Assembly (NCBI RefSeq): GCF_009762775.1
Contig: NZ_CP046401.1
Location: 3,410,001-3,474,000 of the forward strand
Length of the DNA: 64,000 bases
Source of the DNA: Maribellus comscasis
GTDB lineage: Bacteria > Bacteroidota > Bacteroidia > Bacteroidales > Prolixibacteraceae
Direction: 5' to 3'
The position numbers were made by a program, and so were the translations under genes. The stretch's first letter is position 1. Each line of letters starts with the position of its first letter. Of this stretch, positions 9,552 to 19,256 are shown piece by piece. Under the pieces are notes generated by a model. It saw nothing but the letters and a program-made list of their open reading frames with translations, was not told the DNA's origin and did not search any database.

Positions 9552-11978
9552 TCACTCATACCTGAGTGCCTCTGCCGGATTTCTTGTAGCTGCCTTAAAC
9601 GATTGAAATGCAACGGTTAGTAATGCAATTCCCAGTGCCAACACCCCGGCCAGAGCAAAGATCCACCAACTTAGCGTAGTTTTATATGCGAAATTATTGA
9701 GCCACTGCCGCATAATAAATACGCAAAACGGAACAGAAATGGCCACCGATATTGTTATTAAAAGCATGTATTTGCTTACAATCAACCATCCGATTTTTAC
9801 TTCAGAAGCTCCATTTATTTTTCGGATGGCCAACTCTTTTACCCTGGTTTTTATGGAAAAGAATAAGATAGCATACAAGCCTATACAAGCCACAAGAATG
9901 GACAGCACCGATAAAATCAGCATTAATTTTTTGGCCTGTTTGTCTTTGTTGTATTTGAGAGCCAGAGCGTCATCCAGAAACTGGTAATACAAAGGCCTTT
10001 TTATTTTATACTCTCCCCAAAGCGAAGAGAGCGCTGCTATAGCCTCAGTTGTTTGGTTGCTGCTAATTTTCATCGCAAGGTTTCCAATGTATCTGCCGCG
10101 AAAAATTAGTAAGGGTTCAATTTTGTGGTGTAAGGATTTGTAATTGTAATCTTTAACCACACCAACGACTTTGTAAGTTTTATCGTCGTTAATAATAAAC
10201 TGGTTGAGGATATCATCTTTTCCCGGAAACTCACGGGCCGCCGTCTCATTCAAAATAACACAATCATAATCTGTATTTCTGTTTTCACTAAATCCCCTTC
10301 CTTTTAATAATTTTAATCCATAGGTTTGAAAATAATCTCCATCAACTAAAAGACGGTTGGCAACCAGTTGGTTCCCGGCATCGCCTGAGTGGTTGAAATA
10401 AACAGATACCATCTCCGGATCATCCCCGATAAACTGGTTTAAAAGACTAACTTCTTCAACCGAGGCGAATGATTTTAGCTTTTCCATAAAGCTTAGCCTG
10501 TTGGGGCGGTTGAGGTCATACAAACGAAACATAACAATGTTGTTTGCGCCATATGCCCTGTTTTTTGAATTTAAATAACTTAATTGTTTTTGAACAATAA
10601 GGGTACTCAGAATAATGATGACCGACAATGCAAACTGAACAACAATAAGCGCATTTTTTGACCCAATCTGAGATTTCGATTTAGAGCGCTTTGAGTTGAG
10701 CAGGGATAAAATATTTAGCCTTGAATAATAGGATATCGGGATAAAATTGATAAAGATGCTAAAAAATGTAATCCCGCAAAAACTATAGAACAGCACTTTA
10801 AATAAATCGAAATCTTCCAGATAAATGGAAAGGTTTAAATGTTGGGTCAGTAAGTTTTTTGTTCCTGCATAAATAATCACACCCAGCGCAAAAGAGAGTG
10901 TCCAATGAAAAATGGCTTCAGTTAATAGCATTTTTGTAAGTTGTATCCGAAAGGCACCATGTGTTTTTCGAACACCAATTTCCTTTAACCGAAGGGAATG
11001 AGAGGCCAGTGTCAGATTAATAAAGTTTATTCCCGAAATTAAAAACAGAATAAAGGCAATTGCCATTGCACCATACAGATAAATTTTGCTTGATGTTACC
11101 GCAAAATCGAAAGCGTGGTTTGACAAATGTATTTTTTGAAGGGGTTCAGAATAATATTTAACCGGGACATTTTCCGACTTAACCAGTTCAGTAAAATTGT
11201 TCTCGTTTATTTTCTCTACTACACCATCTCCGTCGATGTCGGACTGTGCGTAAGCCAGTTTTGTTAATTTAAAGTTTAATTCATTTTTATCGGTAATTTT
11301 ATTTCCGGTTTTTAAATAAGTAGCAGTGTTTTTTGTCTCCCAGTCCAGGCTTGCCGGATCAATCACCTGATTGATATTTTTGATAAGGTTCACCTCTAAA
11401 TGTGAGTTTGGAGGTAAGTCGCGAAACACCGATGAAATAAAGCAGGATTCATAATGGGTTCCATATTTGATCTTTAATTCATGTCCAAGTGCATTTTCTT
11501 CAGATTTAAAATACATCAGGGCAAGCTTTTCCGAAATAGCAACGCTGTTTTTATCGGGCAAAGCAAGGGACGAGGTTTTGGTATATGGAATTTGGAAAAA
11601 ATCAAGGAAATTCGGGTCAGCATAAATTGCCCCCGACACATTATTCACTTCGTTATTTACTTCAACAAAGGCATTTCCCTGGTTTTGAATTCTGAGCGCT
11701 TCTGCAACTTCCGGAATTTCTTTGAGGGAATATTCAGCCAACAAGGGTGAAGTAATAACGGAGTTTATGTTTTGTCCGTCGAGTGTACCTTGCCGGTATA
11801 CCCGGTAAATGCTATCTTTTCCCGGAATAAAATTGTCAAAACTATATTCGGAACAAACATATGTAGTAACAAATAAAACAACTGCAAAAGCGATTCCCAA
11901 TCCAATAAGTTTGGCAAACGACAGGGTTCGATTTTTAAGAAACTGCCTCCATGATAGTTTTATGTAGTTTGTAATCAT
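9552..11978 (-). CDS. P5: MacB/FtsX-type ABC permease, 808 aa (subgroup C)
   Basis: Double permease, ATG at 11976-11978. It pairs with P23 rather than with its neighbours: both start with xLxFAKLxGLxIxFAVxLF, both have a DIDG segment before TM2, HLSNHAFDFAVTSSKxYxYGA-like sequence leading into TM2, GDDPxM in the second periplasmic domain, and QAKKLxLxLS at TM6. Residues 247-252 read DIDGDG, like the start of a calcium-binding loop. First coupling segment LKEIGVRKTHGA; the second is the most diverged of the array (VKELAIRKINGA). The region between this and TM8 does not follow the array consensus, and only the last 51 residues or so (from QWLNNFAYK) do, ending VAFQSFKAATRNPAEALRYE. Stop codon is TGA. 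Confidence 0.93.
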   Translation of the reverse strand: MITNYIKLSWRQFLKNRTLSFAKLIGLGIAFAVVLFVTTYVCSEYSFDNFIPGKDSIYRVYRQGTLDGQNINSVITSPLLAEYSLKEIPEVAEALRIQNQGNAFVEVNNEVNNVSGAIYADPNFLDFFQIPYTKTSSLALPDKNSVAISEKLALMYFKSEENALGHELKIKYGTHYESCFISSVFRDLPPNSHLEVNLIKNINQVIDPASLDWETKNTATYLKTGNKITDKNELNFKLTKLAYAQSDIDGDGVVEKINENNFTELVKSENVPVKYYSEPLQKIHLSNHAFDFAVTSSKIYLYGAMAIAFILFLISGINFINLTLASHSLRLKEIGVRKTHGAFRIQLTKMLLTEAIFHWTLSFALGVIIYAGTKNLLTQHLNLSIYLEDFDLFKVLFYSFCGITFFSIFINFIPISYYSRLNILSLLNSKRSKSKSQIGSKNALIVVQFALSVIIILSTLIVQKQLSYLNSKNRAYGANNIVMFRLYDLNRPNRLSFMEKLKSFASVEEVSLLNQFIGDDPEMVSVYFNHSGDAGNQLVANRLLVDGDYFQTYGLKLLKGRGFSENRNTDYDCVILNETAAREFPGKDDILNQFIINDDKTYKVVGVVKDYNYKSLHHKIEPLLIFRGRYIGNLAMKISSNQTTEAIAALSSLWGEYKIKRPLYYQFLDDALALKYNKDKQAKKLMLILSVLSILVACIGLYAILFFSIKTRVKELAIRKINGASEVKIGWLIVSKYMLLITISVAISVPFCVFIMRQWLNNFAYKTTLSWWIFALAGVLALGIALLTVAFQSFKAATRNPAEALRYE

Positions 11979-12009
11979 CTAAAATAGAATTATTTAAAGG
12001 TTTTTATAA

Positions 12010-12033
12010 CTATTTTACCACAACACTTTCATC
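12010..12033 (-). repeat. Vestigial permease tail in the P6-P5 spacer
   Basis: On the minus strand, GATGAAAGTGTTGTGGTA followed by AAATAG aligns with a typical tail (GTTGAAGCGTTGCGGTATGAATAG) at 19 positions with two single-base gaps; most other differences are transitions. It lies 3' of the P6 stop, after the GC-rich ATCCCGGAGCTCAGGAT stretch. Read as a decayed duplicate of the VEALRYE-stop end. Confidence 0.6.
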
Positions 12034-12061
12034 CTGAGCTCCGGGATCTTCGTATTTTTCA

Positions 12062-14449
12062 CTATTCGTAACGCAATGCCTCAACAGGATTTCTTGTTGC
12101 AGCCCGCCAACTTTGCCAGCTCACAGTCAGCAATGCAATTCCCAATGCCAGCAACCCGGCCAGAGCAAAAATCCACCAGCTTAGGTTGGTTTTGTAGGCA
12201 AAGTTTTCGAGCCATTTATTCATAGCGTAATATGAAACGGGAGTAGCTACCAAAAAGGCAATACCTACCCACACAACAAAGTCTTTATTTAATAAAGTCA
12301 TTATTTCTTTTATTCGTGCACCGTTTACCTTGCGGACACCAATTTCTTTAATACGCTGTTTCCCCATGAGCAAAGACAATCCAAACAGTCCAAGGCTGGC
12401 AATGGCAACAGCAATAATTGCAAGCAAACCAATGGTTTTTGAAAAGCGGATATCTGATTCGTACATGTCGTTCAGAATATCGTTGGTAAATTCAAAATCA
12501 AAGGCAGTTGTGCCGCCTGTATTTGCCCAGGCTTCTTTTAGAAAATCGATGGTCTCTGGTAAGTTTTCAGTTCTCAGGCGGATAGCAATATTCTGGCTCA
12601 TTCCCGGATTTAATCCAATTATCATTGGAGTGATGGCTTCATGAAGCGAAAACATATTAAAATCGCTGACTACACCTACAACTGGTCCAAAGGCAGTTTG
12701 TTCTCCCAGGATATCAGTCAGGCCCAGCGTTTCAATCGCCGATTCGTTGATCAAAACGCCATTGTTATTTTTTTCTTTATCGAAATCGGAACCCATAACA
12801 ATTTTGAGTCCCATGGTTTCGGCAAATCCATAGTCAACAAAAAGCCCGTTTACTTTTACCATTTCATCGTGTTTACTCACCTTGGGAATAGAAATGTACA
12901 TTTTATTGTTGCTTGGCGGCATCCACAATGTTCCGCTGGCGCTAAGTACATTTGGATTTTTTTCGATTTCCTGTTTAAATAAATCGAGATTGTGATCTCC
13001 ACGGGGAATACGAATCAAACCTTCTTTGGCAAAGCCCAAATCTTTGTTAAAAGCATATCGTACCTGTTTTTGAACCAAAAACATGGTTGAAATTAACGAG
13101 ATAAAAACTGCAATTTGGAATATCACCATTGCTTTGCGGGTGTAATGTTTATTCCCACTATCAATTTTATTTCCTTTTAAAACATTTACCAGACCAAATC
13201 GCGCTGATTTTATAGAAACAAGACTTCCGGATAAAATACCGGTTGCCAGTGTAATCAGTGCTAAAATGGCAAGGCTTGCTACCAATTGTCCTGATATTTC
13301 GATGGAATAGTCTTTCCCAAGCATAGAGCTGATTTGAGGTAACGAGACTGATGCTGCAAGCATGGCAAACGGCAGTGCGAGGAAGGTGATCAAAGTAGAC
13401 TCAATAATCATTTGCCCGATGATACTTTTTTGACGGGCTCCGCAAATCTTACGCACCGCAACGTTTTTTACCTGCGACATAGCTTTTGCCGACGCCAGGT
13501 TGAGATAGTTGATGGAAGCAGTTATAAGAATTAAAAAACCAACAAACGCCAAAACGAGTAACATTGAAAGATTTCCCTGCTCTTTCCGGTTATTGTCCAC
13601 AATTTTTTCGGAACCAAAGTAAATATCGGAAAGTGGCTGTAATGAGAGGGAAAGTTTAAAATTTTCACTTGAATTTTTATTTCCCAATTCACGAAGTTTT
13701 GTTTCGAAAGTTTTGATATCAACGCCATCTTTTAGCAACAGGAAATTGGTAAAGAAAACTCCTTTCCACGCTTGTCTGAATTCAGTTTCATCTGGTATCT
13801 CAGCGTTGGTTTGAATGTTGTCTGCCAAATGTTGCATTGCAAAATCCATACTTGCAATGAGCGTTGCTTTTATGCTTGAGTTTTGAGGAATATCGCGATA
13901 GACTGCCGCTACTTCCATCGTAAATTCTTTTCCCAGATAACGAATGTCGAGTTGCTGGCCTACCGGATCTTCCTCCCCAAAATATTTGTTTGACAGGCTT
14001 TCACTTAAAAGAATTTTGCCTTCGGTATTATCAAAATCGTTCAGACTTCCTTGCAATACGTCAATCCCGAAAATGCTAAAAAAGTCGCTTTCTGTAGCTA
14101 TTACATCGGGTTCGCGGATATATTCAGTATTCTTTTTGACCTCAATATTTCCCATATTATACTGATGCGCGATATTTTCTATCTCGGCAAATTTATTTTT
14201 GGCTTCTTCAGCAATAACAAAAGGCGTATTTGCCCAGGTATGGTTATCTGATTCGTTGTAATTCAATACGCGGTAGATTCGTTTGTTGTTTGCAAAAGAG
14301 CTGTCGTACCCCAATTCATTTAAAACAAAAACGAGGACAACCGTTACAATTCCCAGGCCCAGAATTAATCCGCTGATGCTAATAAGCGTATTTGTTTTGT
14401 CGGCTTTGAGATGCCTGAAACTAACTTGTAAATTGTTTTTGAAACTCAT
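12062..14449 (-). CDS. P6: MacB/FtsX-type ABC permease, 795 aa
   Basis: Double permease, ATG at 14447-14449. First periplasmic domain with YRDIPQNSSIKATL in place of DxPxNSHLxxD; the segment before TM2 reads SDIYFGSEKIVDNNRKEQG, not found in any other copy. The first coupling segment is unusual (VKNVAVRKICGA, with a Cys), the second intact (KEIGVRKVNGA from 701), followed by the full consensus end to SWRAATRNPVEALRYE. In the tail DNA it shares the rarer synonymous form of the LSWW region with P2 (29 identical bases around 12170-12198), although the two proteins differ greatly elsewhere. Not obviously paired with another copy. Substrate unknown. Confidence 0.93.
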   Translation of the reverse strand: MSFKNNLQVSFRHLKADKTNTLISISGLILGLGIVTVVLVFVLNELGYDSSFANNKRIYRVLNYNESDNHTWANTPFVIAEEAKNKFAEIENIAHQYNMGNIEVKKNTEYIREPDVIATESDFFSIFGIDVLQGSLNDFDNTEGKILLSESLSNKYFGEEDPVGQQLDIRYLGKEFTMEVAAVYRDIPQNSSIKATLIASMDFAMQHLADNIQTNAEIPDETEFRQAWKGVFFTNFLLLKDGVDIKTFETKLRELGNKNSSENFKLSLSLQPLSDIYFGSEKIVDNNRKEQGNLSMLLVLAFVGFLILITASINYLNLASAKAMSQVKNVAVRKICGARQKSIIGQMIIESTLITFLALPFAMLAASVSLPQISSMLGKDYSIEISGQLVASLAILALITLATGILSGSLVSIKSARFGLVNVLKGNKIDSGNKHYTRKAMVIFQIAVFISLISTMFLVQKQVRYAFNKDLGFAKEGLIRIPRGDHNLDLFKQEIEKNPNVLSASGTLWMPPSNNKMYISIPKVSKHDEMVKVNGLFVDYGFAETMGLKIVMGSDFDKEKNNNGVLINESAIETLGLTDILGEQTAFGPVVGVVSDFNMFSLHEAITPMIIGLNPGMSQNIAIRLRTENLPETIDFLKEAWANTGGTTAFDFEFTNDILNDMYESDIRFSKTIGLLAIIAVAIASLGLFGLSLLMGKQRIKEIGVRKVNGARIKEIMTLLNKDFVVWVGIAFLVATPVSYYAMNKWLENFAYKTNLSWWIFALAGLLALGIALLTVSWQSWRAATRNPVEALRYE

Positions 14450-14459
14450 ATTCTAATTT

Positions 14460-14482
14460 TTAATTTTTCTTTAAAGTTCATC
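14460..14482 (-). repeat. Vestigial permease tail in the P7-P6 spacer
   Basis: Minus-strand GATGAACTTTAAAG plus AAAAATTAA lines up with GTTGAAGCTTTAAAG plus TATGAATAA with one lost base and a few substitutions. It directly follows the 14483-14499 palindrome and precedes the P6 start. Confidence 0.55.
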
Positions 14483-14511
14483 CGGAGCAACCGGCTCCGA
14501 ATACCCCGGGC
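14483..14511 (-). repeat. GC-rich palindromic repeat, shared with 53771-53802
   Basis: Contains a 6-bp stem CGGAGC/GCTCCG with a 5-base loop (14483-14499). On the minus strand the block GTATTCGGAGCCGGTTGCTC closely matches GTACTCAGAGCTGATTGCCC at 53771-53800. Both lie directly after a permease stop codon and before a vestigial tail. No T-run follows, so it is not a typical terminator; a REP-like intergenic repeat or mRNA-stabilising hairpin fits better. Confidence 0.7.
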
Positions 14512-16884
14512 TTACTCATAACGTAAGGCTTCTACCGGACTCCTCGTAGCTGCCCGCCAGCTTTGCCAACTCACCGTTAGTAATGCAATTCCCAATGCCA
14601 GCAATCCGGACAATGCAAAAATCCACCAACTCAAACTGGTTTTATATGCAAAACTTCCAAGCCATTTATTCATGGCGTAATAAGCAAGAGGTGTAGCAAT
14701 TACAAATGCAATAGTTACCCATTTTACAAAGTCTTTGTTGAGCATTGCAAGAACTTCTGAGATTTTGGCACCATTTACTTTGCGGATACCTATTTCTTTG
14801 GTTCTTTGTTCCATCACAAAAAAGGTCAATCCAACCAGTCCCAAACACGAAAGAATTAGTGAAACAATAGTGGTGTACATTAAAAAGCGTTGAAACTGTG
14901 CTTCTTTGGTATACATCGCTGTATATTTTTGATCGAGGAATTGATATTCCAGCGGAAAATCAGGGGATATACGATCCCAAAGTTGTTTTACCTCTTTCAT
15001 GGTAGTATTGAAAGCAGCAATGTTTTGTGTATTGATTTTTATGTAGAGCACATCGTCGCAATCACCGGAGTATCTGAAGGCAGCCGCTCTGACGGGCACA
15101 TGAAACGATTCAAAATTATAATCATCCACTACTCCAATTATGTTGCCTTCGTGCAATTCGGGATATGCAACCCTTGCATCGTTTATATTATCAATTCTGA
15201 AATCAGCTTTCGCAGTTTGATTAATTATAAAATCTTTATTGTTTTTTGAATTGTCATTGAATCCATTTCCTTCATTCAGTTTGATTCCAAAAAAGTCGAA
15301 GAAATTGGAAGCAACCGAAAGCTTTGAAAATTGTATATCATATTTTTCACCATTATTCGACAAATTCATTCCCCAATTCTGGTCATTTGCAATTAAAACA
15401 CTTTCAGAAAAAGTAATGTCATTGACCCCGGCGATTTGTTTTATCTCGTTTTTAAATGCGTTTATTTGTGAATAAATTGCTTTGTTGGTATTGGCATATA
15501 CAATGTTTTCTTTCGCAAAACCTGCATCTCTGTTTTGCATGTAATTGTTCTGGCGGTTAATAACCAGAATAGAAGTAATCAGAGCAATAGAAACCACAAA
15601 CTGAAAAACCAGCAAACTATTGCGCGCCCAATTGTCTCCACTTACCGAAACATTTTTCTTCATAAGAAGCGTTACCGGTTTGTTGCCAAAAATTACCCCC
15701 GGGATTACGCCGGTTAAGAGCACCATAACTCCTGCAATAAAAAGATAAAGGAGCAGAAAGTTTTGTGAAAATATTTCATGGAAATTAAACCTTGAGCCGG
15801 TAATTGTATTAAACGCAGGCAACAATAAAAGGATGAGAGCAAAAGATACGGCTATTGTAATAAGCAGCATGAGTAACGATTCGGTAGTGGCCATTTCAAT
15901 AATTTTTCGGCTACTGCTCCCCATTGTTTTGTAAATGCCCACATTTTTATACCTTTTCTCACGTTGAGCGGTAATCATATTTACATAATTTACACACGAC
16001 AAAAGCAAAATAAGCAGCCCCACAATTCCGATTACCGATAAAGTAAACCTGTTTCCTTTTTTTAAAATACCTAATTCATGAAAGTCGAAATAGGCTCTTT
16101 TAAAAGGAAACAGTCCGTACTTTATACTTTTCTGGTAGTTTTCAGGAAGTGCAGTGAGATTAATATCAGACAATTTACCTTCTGCATTTTGCTCCGAAAT
16201 ATTTTTGTTAAGCCTGGCAAAAGCTTTATAATTTCTGGAACCCCAGTCTTTCATATTATTTACATACCAGTCGATTTGATAATTGGTTTGAAAGGAAAGC
16301 ACAGCTCCAAAATCCCACGAGCTGGATTGAGGAAGATCTTCGATAACCGCAGTAACTTCCAGTTCAATGCCTGATAAATATGACGCATTGTAAGTAACCG
16401 TATTTCCAATGGGGTTTTCTTTCCCGAATATTTTTTCAGCCAACGATCGTGTCAATACAATTTTATTGGCCGCGTTTAATCCATTCTTAGAATCACCCAA
16501 CACCGTCTCAAATTGAAAGACCTTGAAAAAACAGGAATCAGCGGTAAGCATTTTTTCAACCTTAAAACTCTCTTGGTTTTTAGCCAGAAACACTTGTGGC
16601 GACCAATCGTTTGCACAATACGTAATGTTCTCGATCTCGGGGATTTCTGTTTTGATATGGTTTACCATATTTTGTGAAAAATACGGTTCGTTGTTGTCGG
16701 TAAGAACATAGATGTTATTGACGTCAGGAATGAATTTATCGGTATTTTTTTCTTTCAATACAAAAAGAAATACGAGCATACTAACCGTAATCCCAACGGT
16801 TAACCCGATAAGGTTTAGTATTGTCACAATTTTGTTCTTAAACAAACTGCGGAAAGTGATTTTAATGTTTTTTAAAAATTCCAT
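14512..16884 (-). CDS. P7: MacB/FtsX-type ABC permease, 790 aa (subgroup D)
   Basis: Double permease, ATG at 16882-16884. It pairs with P25, 42 kb away: both carry an ExWSxxx segment in the first periplasmic domain, DxWGxxxYxAFxxL before TM2, ENIVY or DNIVY after TM5, and a WGMxLxNNGE motif in the second periplasmic domain followed by NFFDFFGI. The first coupling segment is strongly altered (YKNVGIYKTMGS, as in P25's SRDAGIHKVMGA), whereas the second is standard (KEIGIRKVNGA from 696). The end differs from consensus only slightly (LGSFAYKT, ATRSPVEALRYE). It lies only 16 bp downstream of P8, so translation of the two may be linked. Substrate unknown. Confidence 0.93.
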   Translation of the reverse strand: MEFLKNIKITFRSLFKNKIVTILNLIGLTVGITVSMLVFLFVLKEKNTDKFIPDVNNIYVLTDNNEPYFSQNMVNHIKTEIPEIENITYCANDWSPQVFLAKNQESFKVEKMLTADSCFFKVFQFETVLGDSKNGLNAANKIVLTRSLAEKIFGKENPIGNTVTYNASYLSGIELEVTAVIEDLPQSSSWDFGAVLSFQTNYQIDWYVNNMKDWGSRNYKAFARLNKNISEQNAEGKLSDINLTALPENYQKSIKYGLFPFKRAYFDFHELGILKKGNRFTLSVIGIVGLLILLLSCVNYVNMITAQREKRYKNVGIYKTMGSSSRKIIEMATTESLLMLLITIAVSFALILLLLPAFNTITGSRFNFHEIFSQNFLLLYLFIAGVMVLLTGVIPGVIFGNKPVTLLMKKNVSVSGDNWARNSLLVFQFVVSIALITSILVINRQNNYMQNRDAGFAKENIVYANTNKAIYSQINAFKNEIKQIAGVNDITFSESVLIANDQNWGMNLSNNGEKYDIQFSKLSVASNFFDFFGIKLNEGNGFNDNSKNNKDFIINQTAKADFRIDNINDARVAYPELHEGNIIGVVDDYNFESFHVPVRAAAFRYSGDCDDVLYIKINTQNIAAFNTTMKEVKQLWDRISPDFPLEYQFLDQKYTAMYTKEAQFQRFLMYTTIVSLILSCLGLVGLTFFVMEQRTKEIGIRKVNGAKISEVLAMLNKDFVKWVTIAFVIATPLAYYAMNKWLGSFAYKTSLSWWIFALSGLLALGIALLTVSWQSWRAATRSPVEALRYE

Positions 16885-16900
16885 TTCTTTAATTTAGTTT

Positions 16901-19240
16901 TTATTCATACCTGAGAGCTTCCACCGGATTTCGTGTAGCAGCCCTCCAGCTTTGCCAACTAACCGTTAGCAATGCAATTCCCAGTGCCAGCAAACCTGCC
17001 AGCGCAAATATCCACCAACTCAAGCTGGTTTTGTAGGCAAAATTTTCAAGCCAGTTGTTCATGGCATAATAAACAACGGGTATAGCAATAACAAAAGCAA
17101 CCACCACCCATTTCACAAAATCTTTATTGAGCAAAGCCAATATTTCTGAAACTTTAGCCCCGTTTACTTTTCTGACGCCAATTTCTTTTACTCTTTGTTT
17201 AACCACAAATACCATAATACCCCACAAACCCATGCAAGAAATTAAAATAGCCAGAATAGAGAAAAAAGCCATTTGCGAGCGTAAAGTGCGTTCCTGTGTG
17301 TATAGTCGGGCAAAGTCATCGTCCAGAAAATGATGCCAGTATGGAAAATCGGGATTTAATTCTTTAGCTGTTTGCTCAATATAATTAAGTGTTTGAGTCA
17401 TGTTAACAGGACTAAGTTTAACAAACAAATACCTCATATTTTCAAATCCCATTTCCGGAATAAACATCAAAGCACCTATCTTGCGGTTTAACGGTTTAAA
17501 ATGAATGTCTTCGATAACACCTGTTATTGGAATTTTTATTCCCTGATCTTCAAGGATCAATATTTTACCGAGAACATTTTCACCGGGAGCAATCATTTGG
17601 GCGAAGGTATTATTGATCACTACCCCTGGCCTGTCAGCGTCAAAAAAGTCGCCCTGAGCCATTTTTATTCCAAAAGTTTTGCTAAAATTTTTATCGGTTT
17701 CAATATAGGTTACCTGCGGGTCAAAATTGGCATCTTTCCCGTCCCATTCCCAACCTCCGCCATTCCAATAAATACCGACGGGAGAGTTTGTGGCTAATGA
17801 AGTACTTACAACATTAGAGTTTTGTTCCAGGGTTTGCTGAAGCACATCGCGTTTATCGTACAATTCACCATCAAGACGGATGTATAAAAGTTGTTCTTTA
17901 TTAAACCCAAGATTTTTGTTTTGCAGATACTGTACCTGTTTGGCAGTGATCATTAAACTGGCAATAAAAATGATGGCCAGGCTGAACTGAGTTGCCATAA
18001 TAATAAGCCGGAGCTTTTTTACACTCACTTTCTCGCTTATTTTTTCTTTTAATGAGTTGGTTGGTGTAATTGACCTGATCGTTAATGAAGGAACAAATCC
18101 TGAAAGCGCGGAAAGCATAAAAACACAAACCAGTACTACCAGGATAGTAAAGCCGGTAAGCAATGGAGCTCCGGTATTTGGTTTGTTAATCAGATGAAGT
18201 AAATATGGTTTCCCGGCATAAGATATCATTATTCCAAGCAAAAGGGCCAGAAAAGTTTGCAGAAAAGTTTCAGCAAACAGCTGAAAGCTTATATGTTGAT
18301 TGCTTGCCCCGTTTATTTTTTTAATTCCAAACTGTTTTATTCGTTTAAAAACTTCGGCTGTTTGCAGATTAATAAAATTCAGGCAAACCAACAGCATAAC
18401 GATGATGCCAATCAACGACATAGTACGAACATTTTTTTGATGCCCCCAGGCTTCGAGGTGAAGTTTTGCATACGGATATAACTGTACTTTATCTTTTGAC
18501 TCAGGGTTTGATTGCTGAATTCGGTTGTAGAGCTTTTTGTTTACCTCGGTATATGAAATTCCGGGCTGTAGTAACGCATAAGCCTTAAAACTTAAATTAT
18601 ACCAGGTATCCAGATAACCCGGCTCGGTTTCTTCAACAAGTTCAATGGGAATCCAAAAATCAAAATTAATGCTTGAATTTTTGGGCATGTCCTTGTAAAC
18701 GGCTACAACCGTAAATTTATCCTTGTTATTGATGGTTATCGGTTTCCCTATTGGGTCTTCGTTGCCAAAATATTTGGTTGCCATTTTTTGGCTTAATGCA
18801 ATTATGTGCGTTTCATTTGTTTTTTCAGGTATTTCTCCCAGAACCAGAGGAAATGAAAACATATGAAACAAGTTGGGTTCTGCCAGTTGTATATCTTCAT
18901 AGTTTTTGCTATTGCCGTATTCTACCAGCATATTTTCGGTACCATTGCGCACCAGGGCAGCATTTGTAATTTCCGGGTATTCGTTTCGAAGTGCCCCGGG
19001 GATGGCAGGAACCGATTCATGCCAGCCTATAGAATTATTGGTTGCCGGCTCAATGGTGAATACACAATACAGATTTTCAATTTGCTCGTGAAACTGGTCA
19101 AAAGCTTTTTCCTCCTCAACAAAAAATGCGATGGTAATAATCACTGCAAACCCCACAGACAATCCAATCAGGTTAATCAGTAAGGATTGTTTAAGTTTTA
19201 AGCTATTCCGAATTAATAATTTAATTTTATTGATAAGCAT
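16901..19240 (-). CDS. P8: MacB/FtsX-type ABC permease, 779 aa
   Basis: One of the shorter copies; ATG at 19238-19240. TM1 about 20-41 (LINLIGLSVGFAVIITIAFF). First periplasmic domain with the blocks AEPNLFHMFSFPLVLGE, ALSQKMATKYFGNEDPIGK and KDMPKNSSINFD. First coupling segment IKQFGIKKINGA, second KEIGVRKVNGA from 685, then the full consensus tail. The second periplasmic domain includes a tryptophan-rich stretch (YWNGGGWEWDGKD) also hinted at in P19. Spacers on both sides are only 16 bp (to P9 upstream and P7 downstream), which supports a tightly coupled polycistronic unit P9-P8-P7. No vestigial tail fits in these short spacers. Substrate unknown. Confidence 0.93.
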   Translation of the reverse strand: MLINKIKLLIRNSLKLKQSLLINLIGLSVGFAVIITIAFFVEEEKAFDQFHEQIENLYCVFTIEPATNNSIGWHESVPAIPGALRNEYPEITNAALVRNGTENMLVEYGNSKNYEDIQLAEPNLFHMFSFPLVLGEIPEKTNETHIIALSQKMATKYFGNEDPIGKPITINNKDKFTVVAVYKDMPKNSSINFDFWIPIELVEETEPGYLDTWYNLSFKAYALLQPGISYTEVNKKLYNRIQQSNPESKDKVQLYPYAKLHLEAWGHQKNVRTMSLIGIIVMLLVCLNFINLQTAEVFKRIKQFGIKKINGASNQHISFQLFAETFLQTFLALLLGIMISYAGKPYLLHLINKPNTGAPLLTGFTILVVLVCVFMLSALSGFVPSLTIRSITPTNSLKEKISEKVSVKKLRLIIMATQFSLAIIFIASLMITAKQVQYLQNKNLGFNKEQLLYIRLDGELYDKRDVLQQTLEQNSNVVSTSLATNSPVGIYWNGGGWEWDGKDANFDPQVTYIETDKNFSKTFGIKMAQGDFFDADRPGVVINNTFAQMIAPGENVLGKILILEDQGIKIPITGVIEDIHFKPLNRKIGALMFIPEMGFENMRYLFVKLSPVNMTQTLNYIEQTAKELNPDFPYWHHFLDDDFARLYTQERTLRSQMAFFSILAILISCMGLWGIMVFVVKQRVKEIGVRKVNGAKVSEILALLNKDFVKWVVVAFVIAIPVVYYAMNNWLENFAYKTSLSWWIFALAGLLALGIALLTVSWQSWRAATRNPVEALRYE

Positions 19241-19256
19241 GGCTCTATTTGTTTAA

